Assembly: GCF_018139685.1 (NCBI RefSeq)
Contig: NZ_JAGSPN010000015.1
Location: forward strand, 49,605-113,604
Direction of reading: 5' to 3'
Origin: Cognatundibacterium luofuense
GTDB lineage: Bacteria > Pseudomonadota > Gammaproteobacteria > Burkholderiales > Burkholderiaceae_D
Length of the DNA stretch: 64,000 nt
This document shows positions 18,036-26,863 of this stretch, in pieces. The position numbers and the translations under genes were made by a program. Numbering within the stretch: the stretch's first letter is position 1; every line of letters starts with the position of its first letter. The notes under the pieces are model-generated. The model worked only from the letters and a program-made list of their open reading frames with translations, ran no database searches and had not been told where the DNA came from.

Positions 18036-18674
18036 TTACTTGATTTCGGTAATGAAGTTTTCTTTGCTGCGGCGGACTTTTTTCAGGTTCACCAGCCAGT
18101 CGTTTTCTGCTTCACGGTAGCCCAGTGGCAACAGAATAACGCTGCGCAAACCTTTTTCACGCAAGCCCAGAATCTGATCCACTGCATCCGGATCGAAGCC
18201 TTCCATTGGCGTGGAATCAACTTGCTCTTCCGCAGCTGCGATCAGTGCAGTGCCCAGACCAATATAAGCCTGACGTGCAGCGTGCTGATAATTGGTTTCA
18301 GCATCACGTTTCGGGTAAGTGTTCAGCAACATGTTGCGGTAGTTTTCCCAGCCTTCGTTGCGGAAACCACGCTCATCATTCACCAGATCAAACATCATGT
18401 TGATGCGTTCTTCGGTGTAGTTGTCCCATGCTGCGAATACCAGCAGGTGAGAACCATCGGTGATCTGACCCTGATTCCAGGCAACAGGTTTGATTTTTTC
18501 GCGCAGTTCTTTATTGGTCACGACCAGTACTTCGTACTGTTGCAGGCCGCTGGAAGTAGCGGTCAGGCGAATCGCTTCCAGAATACGGTCTACTTTTTCT
18601 TGCGGAACCACTTTAGACGGGTCCATTTTTTTGGTGGCGTAACGCCATTGCAATTTTTGAATCAGATCGCTCAT
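18036..18674 (-). CDS. nitroreductase-family NAD(P)H oxidoreductase
   Basis: The protein has 212 residues, matching NfsB-like FMN enzymes that reduce nitroaromatics or quinones in the cytoplasm. The N-terminal KLQWRYATKKMDPSK contains the Arg/Lys phosphate contacts, LTATSSGLQQYEVLVV is the family's second motif, and GLREKGLRSVILLPLGYREAENDWL is the C-terminal FMN-binding region. The ribosome site (AAAGAAGAG) and start are clear. It appears to be transcribed alone. The physiological substrate is unknown. Confidence 0.9.
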   Translation of the reverse strand: MSDLIQKLQWRYATKKMDPSKVVPQEKVDRILEAIRLTATSSGLQQYEVLVVTNKELREKIKPVAWNQGQITDGSHLLVFAAWDNYTEERINMMFDLVNDERGFRNEGWENYRNMLLNTYPKRDAETNYQHAARQAYIGLGTALIAAAEEQVDSTPMEGFDPDAVDQILGLREKGLRSVILLPLGYREAENDWLVNLKKVRRSKENFITEIK

Positions 18675-18992
18675 AGCTCTTCTTTCAAAACAAGTCAGTC
18701 GGGAGAGGTTTGTCTGACCGCATATATGCGGATTTCACTCAGGCAGATGAAGCATAACAGGGTTTTGAAAAGTTTGCAGACGACCGGTCTAATTTGATAG
18801 CGAATTCATATTTTTCTGCGATTTCCCTCTGGCTCCCGGACGATGAGCCACAAAAAACGGCATTACATCAGAAGAAAATACCGGACGCAGACTGTGTATT
18901 GTTACAATGCCGGAAATCCAGCGGGAAACCGCTGCAAGCGTTTTTACCTTTCCTGTACTGAAGGCTGCGTTGCAGCTTTACTCTTAACGACC
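18675..18992. other. intergenic, divergent control region
   Basis: This stretch separates the minus-strand nitroreductase from the plus-strand outer-membrane-type gene. An open frame in phase with the latter runs back to 18843, but it lacks a ribosome site and would bury the signal peptide. I see no strong repeat or hairpin. Confidence 0.5.
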
Positions 18993-20471
18993 ATGAAAAA
19001 ACTTTCTCTTCTGGCCAGCGCCTTGCTGGCATCTGCGTACGCCTGTGCTGACGAACCTAATACCACTGCGGATGTGCAGAAAGCGGATTCCGAAATTCGT
19101 TTTACAGCAGAGCGTATTACGCTGCCGGGTAATGAAGGCATGGGTATGCTCGGTGGAAATTATCTGATCAACATTAACAAGAACATTCAGTTTGGCCCGG
19201 CTGTGTACGGTGCAGTGACGGGTAAGCGTGGCGGTTTCTTTACCGGTGGTGCGGAATTGTCCGGTCGTTACGAAGTGATGCCTAAAGTGCTGGCGCAGGC
19301 TGGTTTGTATGTTGGCGGCGGCGGCGGTGGTGTTGCGATGGTTGGTGGCGGTCTGATGGTGCGTCCGCACTTGGATTTGCTGTACAAATTTGATGGTGGC
19401 ACAGCCGGTGTCAGCGTATCGCAAGTGCGTTTCCCGAATGGCTTTATCAAAAGTAATCAGGTCGGTCTGGTGATGTCTCTCGATACCAATTTCCGCTACA
19501 GCCCGGTTTCTTCTATCGGCAAAATGCTGAATATTGATGATCGCGGCGGTATGGGTTTTGACCGTATTGCGGTGACTGCAGGTGCGTACAAGCCAGCCAG
19601 CGGCGTCAAAGATCTGGGCGGCGTGCCGTATACCGGCAAAATTGGTTACGCGGGCTTCCGCAGTGACCGTTTTATTTCCGAGCAAGTGTACTGGGGTATT
19701 GAAGCCGGTGCAGCGGCCAAAGGTGGTGCTGATGGCTATGCGGAAGTGCTGGGTACAGTCGGCGCAGAAACACCAGTGTTCGGTGATGTGAAAGTCGGTG
19801 CGCGTGCGGCGCTGGGTCTGGGTGGCGGCGGTAAGCTGACCGTTGGCGGTGGTAGTCTGGGTAAAGTCGCTGTGTACGCGAGTGCCCCACTGACCAAAGA
19901 CGTTTTCGTTGCGCTGGAAGGCGGCATGCTGCGTTTCCCTGACGGTCAGTTCAAAGCAAAATTCGCTACCGTGCAACTGGGTGTGGAACTGGATACCCAC
20001 CGCGAACGCGGCGAGGCCCGTACCGTGCGCGGCATGGAATGGGGTTTCTCCGGCGCTTATTACCCGAAAGCGAAACGTTACAGCGGCAGCGAAGAAGGCG
20101 TGAAACTGGTTGGTTTCAAAATCGACCGCGATATCACACCGAACACCTATTTCAGCGCACAGGCTCACAGTGCTTATGATGGTAATGCCGGTGGTTTCTC
20201 AGTTGGTCTGGCGGGTCTGGGCGTGAAAACGGATATCCGTCCGAACAGCTTCTTCGCCACAGCAGAAGTGTTGTCCGGTGCAGCGGGTGGCGGCGGCATC
20301 AGCTCCAAAGGCGGCGCGATTGTGCAAGGCGTGGCTTATGCTGGCTATGACTTCAATTCCAAAGCGCGTCTGAAACTGGGCGTTGGTCGTGTGAAATCGC
20401 TGAAAGGTGAGTTCAACTCGAATATATTCGACGTAACACTGACCGTACCGATCGGCGTTGCCAGCCGTTAA
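18993..20471 (+). CDS. putative outer-membrane beta-barrel protein
   Basis: The protein has 492 residues when started at the ATG at 18993, which opens a clean signal peptide (KKLSLLASALLASAYACADE). The mature protein is rich in glycine and aromatic residues, with alternating strands (AQAGLYVGGGGGGVAMVGGG, VYASAPLTKDVFVALEGG), and ends FDVTLTVPIGVASR, consistent with a barrel. The ribosome site is weak, so the start rests on the signal peptide. I do not recognise a specific porin or transporter family. A strong terminator follows. Confidence 0.7.
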   Translation: MKKLSLLASALLASAYACADEPNTTADVQKADSEIRFTAERITLPGNEGMGMLGGNYLININKNIQFGPAVYGAVTGKRGGFFTGGAELSGRYEVMPKVLAQAGLYVGGGGGGVAMVGGGLMVRPHLDLLYKFDGGTAGVSVSQVRFPNGFIKSNQVGLVMSLDTNFRYSPVSSIGKMLNIDDRGGMGFDRIAVTAGAYKPASGVKDLGGVPYTGKIGYAGFRSDRFISEQVYWGIEAGAAAKGGADGYAEVLGTVGAETPVFGDVKVGARAALGLGGGGKLTVGGGSLGKVAVYASAPLTKDVFVALEGGMLRFPDGQFKAKFATVQLGVELDTHRERGEARTVRGMEWGFSGAYYPKAKRYSGSEEGVKLVGFKIDRDITPNTYFSAQAHSAYDGNAGGFSVGLAGLGVKTDIRPNSFFATAEVLSGAAGGGGISSKGGAIVQGVAYAGYDFNSKARLKLGVGRVKSLKGEFNSNIFDVTLTVPIGVASR

Positions 20472-20497
20472 TCAGCACGGACATAGCAATACATCTC

Positions 20498-20524
20498 AAA
20501 AAGGCCGGTTTTCCGGCCTTTTTT
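20498..20524 (+). terminator. terminator of the outer-membrane-type gene
   Basis: AAAAAGGCCGG (20498-20508) pairs with CCGGCCTTTTT (20513-20523) around TTTT, continuing in T. Confidence 0.88.
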
Positions 20525-20527
20525 GCC

Positions 20528-20584
20528 TCAAATGCGGTGTTCTGCATAGCGATTGCCTTGTCGTCGGCAGAAAGTCCGGACTTT
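20528..20584 (-). repeat. dispersed intergenic repeat, copy C
   Basis: Read on the minus strand this copy contains CCGGACTTTCTGCCGACGAC and, about 15 bases on, GCAGAACACCGCATTTGAG. Both blocks recur in copy D at 25 kb, and the second also in copy G at 48.9 kb. It follows the terminator of the outer-membrane-type gene. Confidence 0.65.
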
Positions 20585-20640
20585 GCAAATGTCCTGATGA
20601 CGGACTCTGCACAATCATTCTGTGCTTGAGCTGGTTTGCG

Positions 20641-21339
20641 TTACCACCAGGCGCGGCGGAATAAGCCCAGCTGATTGACCTTAAACAAGCGCGCTGGCCG
20701 TTGCGCGCCGCCTTTCATCGCATCGGTAGCGATCAGCAACTGCGCGTCATCTGCCGCTTCACCCGGTGCGACATCGCTGACTTTGATGCCCAGACGTGAC
20801 CTGAAGGTGCCCCGGCTCAGTGTTTCGCCAAAAATCTGCTCATAAGTCCGTTGCAGTTCAGTCAGGGTAAAGGCTTCCGGCAACAGCCAGCAGGGCAGGG
20901 TGGAGTAGCTGGATTTATTGCGAACCCGTTGCACTGCGCTCTGAATTTGCTCCGCATGGTCAAATGCCAGCTCCGGCAAATCATCGACCGGAAAGAAATG
21001 AAAGATGCCGTTGCCGGACTGCTCCAGTGCGGTCAGCGGAATCAAGGCCACATAAGAAATCGCCACCGACCAGCCGCGCGGATCGCGTTGCGGCCCGGCA
21101 AAGCTCTTCAGTTGCTCCAGATAGCGGGGTGTCAGGCCGGTTTTTTGCTGTAATACGCGCGTTGCAGTGGCTTCCAGATCCGCATCTTCATCGGTATGAA
21201 TATAGCCGCCGGGTAAGGCCAGCACGCCGGAAAACGGTTCCTGAGACCGTTGATGCAGAGCCACATGCAGACACTGGTCTTTTAAGGTCAGCAGAACGAT
21301 ATCGACGCTGACAGCAGGGGCGGTATGGGAAAGGGACAT
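20641..21339 (-). CDS. nrtR: NrtR-type Nudix transcriptional regulator of NAD metabolism
   Basis: The protein has 232 residues. The N-terminal Nudix-like domain (about 8-140) carries LPGGYIHTDEDADLEATATRVL, a degenerate Nudix box like that of NrtR proteins, which bind ADP-ribose rather than hydrolyse it. The C-terminal winged helix (about 155-225) includes FTLTELQRTYEQIFGETLSRGTFRSRL. It is divergent from the PRPP synthetase-like and nadV genes, and two 21-bp boxes in the shared region fit an NrtR operator. It probably represses NAD salvage. Confidence 0.9.
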   Translation of the reverse strand: MSLSHTAPAVSVDIVLLTLKDQCLHVALHQRSQEPFSGVLALPGGYIHTDEDADLEATATRVLQQKTGLTPRYLEQLKSFAGPQRDPRGWSVAISYVALIPLTALEQSGNGIFHFFPVDDLPELAFDHAEQIQSAVQRVRNKSSYSTLPCWLLPEAFTLTELQRTYEQIFGETLSRGTFRSRLGIKVSDVAPGEAADDAQLLIATDAMKGGAQRPARLFKVNQLGLFRRAWW

Positions 21340-21386
21340 AGGGCAAATATAAGCGCGGCAACCAAAAACAACCGATTGTCGCCTAC

Positions 21387-21407
21387 TTAGTTGAGTTTTT
21401 CAATTAA
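21387..21407. promoter_or_regulatory. NrtR operator, box 1
   Basis: TTAGTTGA, five bases, TCAATTAA: a palindrome with one mismatch between arms. It lies in the 114-base gap between nrtR and the PRPP synthetase-like gene and shares its 8-5-8 layout with box 2. Confidence 0.7.
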
Positions 21408-21423
21408 CTGTACTAAGATTCAC

Positions 21424-21444
21424 TTCGTCGAATAATTCAACTAA
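21424..21444. promoter_or_regulatory. NrtR operator, box 2
   Basis: TTCGTCGA, five bases, TCAACTAA. The right arm is the exact complement of the left arm of box 1. It ends ten bases before the ATG at 21454, so binding could block transcription or translation start of the salvage genes. Confidence 0.7.
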
Positions 21445-21453
21445 GAGGCTGCA

Positions 21454-22272
21454 ATGTTATCTGTTGAGGGAAAAAACAATCAGGGTGCGGTTCAACTGCA
21501 AGTGCAGATGCTGCTCTTTCCGGGTGGCGAATGGCATGTGCGTCTCGAAACGCCGGAGCTGGCAGCTACTTGCGATGCATTTGAAATCCATGCGCTGTTG
21601 CAGAGTGCGGATCAGGTGATGCAATTACTGATGCTGACCGATGCGCTGCGCCGCGTTGCTCCTGCAGCCAGATTGCATCTGAATATGCCCTATGTGCCGT
21701 ATGCAAGGCAGGACAGGGTAGCCAATCCGGGCGAAGCTCTCAGCATCCGAGTATTTTGTGATCTGATCAATGCGCAGCATTACGATCTGGTACGCATTCA
21801 GGACCCGCACAGCGATGTTACGCCGGCTTTACTGAACCGTGTGGTGGTCGATTCACCGTTGCCTGCCTTACAGAAAATCATTGCAGAAACAGGGCCGGTT
21901 ACGCTGGTCGCACCGGATGCCGGTGCGCGGAAACGGGTTGCGGCACTCGCCAAAACGCTGGATTGCGCTTTTGTGTGCGCAGAAAAATCCCGTGATACCC
22001 TCAGCGGCCACTTGAGTGGCGCCCGTATTCCGGATGAATTGCCGGATCGGCCCTTACTGATCGTCGATGATATTTGCGATGGCGGCGGTACCTTCCTCGC
22101 GCTGGCTACGGCTATCCGGCAGGCACAGGCTGCGCAAAATATCCGGCAACCGCTGTATCTGTATGTGACGCACGGTATTTTCAGCAAAGGTGCAGATCAG
22201 TTACTGGAAGAATATCAGCGTATTTTTACCCGCCATCGCTGGACAGATGACACACGTTGTGAAGTTGTGTAA
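21454..22272 (+). CDS. ribose-phosphate pyrophosphokinase-like protein of NAD salvage
   Basis: The protein has 272 residues, shorter than the usual 310-320 of PRPP synthetases. The PRPP/ribose-phosphate loop LLIVDDICDGGGTFLALA is at about 204-221, YVPYARQDRVANPGEALS at about 80-97 is the pyrophosphate-loop region (YARQDR), and VRIQDPHSDVTPAL replaces the usual DLHA motif. Members beside nadV are thought to supply PRPP for nicotinamide phosphoribosylation. It lies under NrtR boxes and 63 bases before nadV. Confidence 0.88.
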   Translation: MLSVEGKNNQGAVQLQVQMLLFPGGEWHVRLETPELAATCDAFEIHALLQSADQVMQLLMLTDALRRVAPAARLHLNMPYVPYARQDRVANPGEALSIRVFCDLINAQHYDLVRIQDPHSDVTPALLNRVVVDSPLPALQKIIAETGPVTLVAPDAGARKRVAALAKTLDCAFVCAEKSRDTLSGHLSGARIPDELPDRPLLIVDDICDGGGTFLALATAIRQAQAAQNIRQPLYLYVTHGIFSKGADQLLEEYQRIFTRHRWTDDTRCEVV

Positions 22273-22335
22273 GTATCCAGTGCAAATGAATGTGACGGAT
22301 GTGATGAAGCTCAGTGCAGTACACAGGAGAATAAA

Positions 22336-24036
22336 ATGAACACGAAAAACAATACAGCCAACGGATTACAGCCGTTTCATCTCGCAGATTTTTATAAAAC
22401 CGGGCATCCGGCAATGTATCCGGCAGAAACCACGCGCTTGGTCGCTAACTTTACGCCGCGCTCGGCTAAACATGCGCCGGTATTGCCGCAATTGTTTGAT
22501 CACAAAGTTGTGTGGTTTGGTTTGCAGGGTTTCATTCAGGAATTCTTAATTGATTTATTTCAACGTGAATTTTTTGATTTGCCAGTGGAACAGGCAGTCA
22601 GCAAATACCGCCGCCGCATGGATACCGCCTTAGGCGCCGGTGCAGTACCAGTGAGCAGGCTGGAAGCCTTACACGGATTGGGTTATCTGCCGCTGGAAAT
22701 TCGCTCGGTTCCGGAAGGTGCAAGGGTGGATATGAAAGTGCCGCCTGTGATATTCATGAATACGCATCCGGATTTTCCGTGGATAGCGACGTATATCGAA
22801 ACCCTGTTCAGTTGCGAAATGTGGAAGCCGGCTACCGTCGCCACGCTGGCGTTTGAATTCAGAAAGCTGTTGCTGCACTTTGCAGAGCGCACCGGAACGG
22901 ATACCGAATTCGTGAACTGGCAAGGGCATGATTTCTCGATGCGCGGTATGAGCGGTGTGCATTCCGCCATGCGCTGCGGTGCCGCACACTTGTTATCTTT
23001 CTGGGGAACAGACACCATTCCGGCACTGGATTATCTGGAAGATTACTACGGCGGGAATGCTGATCAGGAATTACTCGGCGGCTCGATTCCGGCATCGGAA
23101 CACAGCGTGATGGCACTGCGTATTTTGCTGACCTTACAGCAGTTACGTGCTCAGGAAGCCTATCGCGACACCGATGAGAAAAACCTGCGCCGCATTGCAG
23201 AATGTGAAGTGATACGTCGCTTTGTGACGCAGGATTATCCGTCCGGTATGGTTTCGCTGGTCAGTGACACTTTCGATTTCTGGAATGTGATCACAGTGAT
23301 TGCACCTGCGCTGCGTGAAGACATCATGCAACGCCAGCCAGATGCGCTGGGGAATGCCAAAGTCGTATTTCGTCCTGATTCCGGTGATCCGGTTCGTATT
23401 CTGACTGGTTATGACGCCAGTGAACTGGAAAGCAGCGGCGGTGTGCCTGTGCGTAATGCTGATGGTTCATACACACTGAAAGCCGGTCAGCAAATCAGCG
23501 ATGCCGAACGTAAAGGCGCAGTGGAATGTTTGTGGGAAACCTTCGGCGGCACCATGACAGCCAAAGGCTACCGCTTGCTGGACAGTCATGTCGGCCTGAT
23601 TTACGGCGATTCGATCACACTGGAGCGCGCCCGCGACATCATGCTGCGCCTCGAAGCCAAAGGATTCGCTTCCGGTAACGTGGTGTTTGGTATCGGCAGC
23701 TTTGTCTACGGCATGAACACACGCGACACATTTGGTTTCGCCATGAAGGCGATTTACGCTGAGGTCGGTGATACCGCAGTTGAAATTTATAAAGACCCCG
23801 CCACAGACGACGGCACCAAAAAATCCGCCCGTGGCTTGATCCGCGTGGAATACGAAAACGACCACTATGTGCTGTACGAACAGCAAAGCGAACAGCAATT
23901 CGCCGGTGGCGTACTGGAACCCGTTTTCCGCGATGGCAAACTGCTCAAAACCCAGACCATTGCAGAAATTCGCCAGCGTTTGCAGGCGTCGTGGAAAGCA
24001 GACAACAAACTCGTTGCAGGCTGGGATTGCGTATAA
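22336..24036 (+). CDS. nadV: nicotinamide phosphoribosyltransferase (NAMPT-type)
   Basis: The protein has 566 residues. It makes NMN from nicotinamide and PRPP in the cytoplasm. Family marks are FHLADFYKTGHPAMYP and TRLVANFTPRSA at the start, FVNWQGHDFSMRGMSG in the middle, and VVFRPDSGDPVRILTG and FVYGMNTRDTFGFAMKA in the catalytic C-terminal half. The length is somewhat above that of human NAMPT. A strong ribosome site (AGGAGA) precedes the ATG. It forms an operon with the PRPP synthetase-like gene under NrtR. Confidence 0.95.
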   Translation: MNTKNNTANGLQPFHLADFYKTGHPAMYPAETTRLVANFTPRSAKHAPVLPQLFDHKVVWFGLQGFIQEFLIDLFQREFFDLPVEQAVSKYRRRMDTALGAGAVPVSRLEALHGLGYLPLEIRSVPEGARVDMKVPPVIFMNTHPDFPWIATYIETLFSCEMWKPATVATLAFEFRKLLLHFAERTGTDTEFVNWQGHDFSMRGMSGVHSAMRCGAAHLLSFWGTDTIPALDYLEDYYGGNADQELLGGSIPASEHSVMALRILLTLQQLRAQEAYRDTDEKNLRRIAECEVIRRFVTQDYPSGMVSLVSDTFDFWNVITVIAPALREDIMQRQPDALGNAKVVFRPDSGDPVRILTGYDASELESSGGVPVRNADGSYTLKAGQQISDAERKGAVECLWETFGGTMTAKGYRLLDSHVGLIYGDSITLERARDIMLRLEAKGFASGNVVFGIGSFVYGMNTRDTFGFAMKAIYAEVGDTAVEIYKDPATDDGTKKSARGLIRVEYENDHYVLYEQQSEQQFAGGVLEPVFRDGKLLKTQTIAEIRQRLQASWKADNKLVAGWDCV

Positions 24037-24087
24037 GTCAGTAGCGCTTTCGATTAAACTGATTATTCACTTAAAAAATATAAGCGA

Positions 24088-25074
24088 ATGCATATGCTGT
24101 CTTTCTGGCTGCGCGCCCAACTCTTTACTCAACTGGCAACGCTGTCCGGTGCCGGAATTGCACCGGTACAGGCCTGGGGTATGATCCGGCTCAACCGGCA
24201 AGTTGATCCTAAGCTGGCGCAGGTGAAGCGGGCGTTAGCGCGGGGGGAGAGTATTGCGAAGGCGGGGCGCAAAGCGGGGGTGCTGACGCCATTGGAAGCT
24301 GCGCTGATCGGTGCGGGGGAGGGCAGCGGTGATCCGACTGGCGTGCTGAAAAAGCTGGGTGATTACTACACGCAGCGGGATACAGAGTGGCGCCAGATTC
24401 GTTCGCGGTTGACTTCTCCCACATTGCTGGCTGTTGCCGCCTTGCTGATCCCGCCGATTCCGCAGCTGTATACAGGTGCGATGACTGCTGCCGCTTATTT
24501 CACACATTTCTTCTCGGTGACAGGCGGCGTGGCGGCGCTGGTGTTGGGTGGGCGCTGGTTATGGCAACGCTTCGAACGCAGCAAACCTGCGCCAGAACGG
24601 ATGGTATGGGATCGCCTGATTTTGTCGCTGCCGGTGATCGGTGGTTTGCACCGCAGACGTTGCCTTGCTGATTTCTGGTCTGCGCTGGCGATGCTGGAGG
24701 AAGCCGGTGTACCTTTATTCGAGGCATTTCCGATGGCGGTCAATGTGGTGAATAACGGCGTCTTACAGCAAGCTTTAGCGCCTGTACTGCAGGTTTTGCA
24801 AAAAGGACAGAGTCTTGCATCAGCACTGAAAGCGTCGGCTTTGTTCGGCGCAGATCATTTGATCATCGGTATGGTGCACTCCGGCGAATCCGCCGGACGG
24901 CTGGCGGAGCATTTACAACGGGTCGCCAATGCGGAACAAACTGCCCTCAGCGATGCGCAGCGCCGGCTGGCTGACTGGTTGCCGCGCGTTGTGTATGCAC
25001 TGGTGGCTGGCTGGGTGATATTCCAGTTAATCGGCGGCTCGGGTTTTCATCAGCGCTTACCGGATGTCGGGTAA
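24088..25074 (+). CDS. type II secretion system F-type inner-membrane protein
   Basis: The protein has 328 residues and two T2SSF domains: one about 8-125 (LFTQLATLSGAGIAPVQAW, LGDYYTQRDTEWRQIRSRL) and one about 190-310 (FWSALAMLEEAGVPLFEAF, GESAGRLAEHLQRVA). Three membrane helices lie near 110-130, 135-155 and 300-318, as in GspF/PilC, which form the inner-membrane platform of secretion systems and type IV pili. No ATPase, pilin or secretin gene lies near, so it may be a stand-alone paralogue. It starts 51 bases after nadV; shared transcription is possible. The ATG at 24094 is an alternative start. Confidence 0.88.
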   Translation: MHMLSFWLRAQLFTQLATLSGAGIAPVQAWGMIRLNRQVDPKLAQVKRALARGESIAKAGRKAGVLTPLEAALIGAGEGSGDPTGVLKKLGDYYTQRDTEWRQIRSRLTSPTLLAVAALLIPPIPQLYTGAMTAAAYFTHFFSVTGGVAALVLGGRWLWQRFERSKPAPERMVWDRLILSLPVIGGLHRRRCLADFWSALAMLEEAGVPLFEAFPMAVNVVNNGVLQQALAPVLQVLQKGQSLASALKASALFGADHLIIGMVHSGESAGRLAEHLQRVANAEQTALSDAQRRLADWLPRVVYALVAGWVIFQLIGGSGFHQRLPDVG

Positions 25075-25099
25075 ATTTTCCTCTGCAGTTGCTTTGAAT

Positions 25100-25190
25100 T
25101 GTGCTGAAATCAGCATTTCAAATTTTCTCTCCCCCGGACTTTCTGCCGACGACCGCCAGATCATTGTGCTGAACACCGCATTTGACAGGA
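25100..25190 (+). repeat. dispersed intergenic repeat, copy D
   Basis: It holds a half copy GTGCTGAAATCAGCATTT (25101-25118), then CCGGACTTTCTGCCGACGAC (25134-25153) and GTGCTGAACACCGCATTTGA (25166-25185). The last two blocks match copy C, and the half copy matches one near 3064. Confidence 0.65.
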
Positions 25191-25341
25191 ATTCCGGTAA
25201 AAAACATATCTGTCAGAGTAAATCCGGCATTTTGCCTGCCTTAGCTCTGATGAAAATCAGGTGGCAGGGCAAAATATGTGCGGACAATGAGGCTTCGCGC
25301 TACATTGATGACATGCTAGTTTCTGTATGCAGGAGCCTGAA

Positions 25342-26133
25342 TTGACGACAGTCTGGGGATATAAACAAACAAGGCGGGGCAGGGGTTACATTGCGGAATG
25401 GTGTCCGGTGTGCCGTGAGATGACCGCGCATAAGCTGATCCGTATGGGATCGGCGTTTCATATCAATTACGTCAATTTCACCGATGGCCGTTTGCTGGGC
25501 TTCGAACTGCGTTGCGAACAATGTCAGACACCGTACTGGCTGGAAGAACACCATTATCCGCATTTCACTGCGGAACGCTTACCACTGGATCAACTGATCC
25601 GTGAGACACATCCTGACTACCATCAGCGTTTCGCTCAGGTGCTCGCGCTGAGTCAGAAAGCGCGCACCGAGCCGATGCAGCTTATGGCTGAAGAAAGGCA
25701 TTTCCTGATGGCATCCGCACTGGTGGCGTTGTCGTATAAGTGGGAGCGTCACGAGAGCGGTACGCGTGCGCGGCTGGCGTTGTGCTGGCAAGCCAGCATC
25801 GGCCTTTTGTTTGCAGGAGCCGTATATGCGGTAGCCGAAGCACATGCAGAACCGCTGACGTGGACGCTGGCAGGTATCATGGCGGGCTCTGCTTTGCTGA
25901 TCACTACCGGATTAAGGCGCTGGGCAAGACAACAGTATCTGCGACGACATATCTATCCTGCGCTTGCCCGCTCTATGGCGCCACTGCAATTACCGGTTTC
26001 CGAGTTGCAGCAGGTACTGCGTGAATTACGCGAAGATGGCTACGAACTGGCTTCTGTACTGGATGAAACCAGTCTGTTGCACGAGGCAGACCGCTACCTG
26101 CAGCTGTCACCTATTCACGGAATAAATGCGTAA
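25342..26133 (+). CDS. zinc-ribbon membrane protein of unknown function
   Basis: The protein has 263 residues from a TTG at 25342, which sits six bases after AGGAG; an ATG five codons upstream is the alternative but lacks that spacing. A four-cysteine knuckle (CPVC near residue 21, CEQC near 58) suggests zinc binding. Two hydrophobic helices lie near 145-165 and 172-190, and the ends are helical and charged. The family is not recognised. Its 3' end overlaps the convergent response regulator gene by 23 bases. Confidence 0.7.
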   Translation: MTTVWGYKQTRRGRGYIAEWCPVCREMTAHKLIRMGSAFHINYVNFTDGRLLGFELRCEQCQTPYWLEEHHYPHFTAERLPLDQLIRETHPDYHQRFAQVLALSQKARTEPMQLMAEERHFLMASALVALSYKWERHESGTRARLALCWQASIGLLFAGAVYAVAEAHAEPLTWTLAGIMAGSALLITTGLRRWARQQYLRRHIYPALARSMAPLQLPVSELQQVLRELREDGYELASVLDETSLLHEADRYLQLSPIHGINA

Positions 26134-26863
26134 AGTTGCGACTCACCGGCAATTTTTCGCTATGGTCTTTCAGGATTAATTGCATCCGCTCTGCATCCAC
26201 TCTTTCTGCCGCAGCAATCTGGCTGACATTAACCAGATACGAGCGGTGAATTTGCCAGAACTGTTCACCGTCCAGCGTGCTGAGCAAATCTTTGATCGGC
26301 GTACGGATCAGGGCTTCGCTGTCTGCCATTACCACGCGGGTATATTTCGTATCGGACTGAAAAAATAAAACGTCGGCGACATTGATCAGCCGGATTTGCT
26401 TGCCGACCGTTGCCTTAATCCATTTCATCGGTGCAAGCGGCGTCGATGGTTTTGCGGTGCTTTGCAGGCTGCGCAGCAGCAGATGCAAGTCTGGCGGCGC
26501 AGCATTCAGTTTATCTTTCAGGCGTTCAATCGCCAGCGCCAGTCGCTGTTCTTCTACCGGCTTGAGCAGATAATCGACCGATCCGGTTTCAAAGGCTTCT
26601 ACGGCGTACTGGTCATAAGCGGTGATAAAAACAATGTGTGCCTGACGTCCGATTTTCCGTGCGACGTCCAGCCCGCTCATACCCGGCATACGGATATCGA
26701 GAAAAACCACGGTAGGTTCATGCTCCAGAAATGCATCCCAGGCATCCGGGCCGTTTTCAGCAATCGCAACAATACTGCCCTGTGGCCATAAACGCGTTAA
26801 CAATTCCTGCAAACGCTCCAGCATCAATGGTTCATCTTCAGCGATCAGAATTTTTGTGGTCAT
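26111..26863 (-). CDS. LytTR-family response regulator
   Basis: The protein has 250 residues. The receiver domain (about 4-120) has acidic Asp10/Glu11, phosphoacceptor Asp56 (FLDIRMPG), Thr81 and Lys101 (LLKPV). The LytTR DNA-binding domain covers about 145-248 (WIKATVGKQIRLINVADVLF, HRSYLVNV, LPVSRNF). It is coupled to the upstream kinase by an ATGA overlap, so the two form a LytS/LytR-type two-component system. The target promoters are unknown; the nearby DUF350 operon is one candidate. Confidence 0.93.
   Translation of the reverse strand: MTTKILIAEDEPLMLERLQELLTRLWPQGSIVAIAENGPDAWDAFLEHEPTVVFLDIRMPGMSGLDVARKIGRQAHIVFITAYDQYAVEAFETGSVDYLLKPVEEQRLALAIERLKDKLNAAPPDLHLLLRSLQSTAKPSTPLAPMKWIKATVGKQIRLINVADVLFFQSDTKYTRVVMADSEALIRTPIKDLLSTLDGEQFWQIHRSYLVNVSQIAAAERVDAERMQLILKDHSEKLPVSRNFTHLFRE

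Noticed and set aside
18984-20168. A 394-codon minus-strand frame opposite the outer-membrane-type gene
   Set aside because: Its Thr/His/Arg-rich translation mirrors the Gly/Val-rich sense strand. It has no family motif or start signal, while the sense frame has a signal peptide and terminator.
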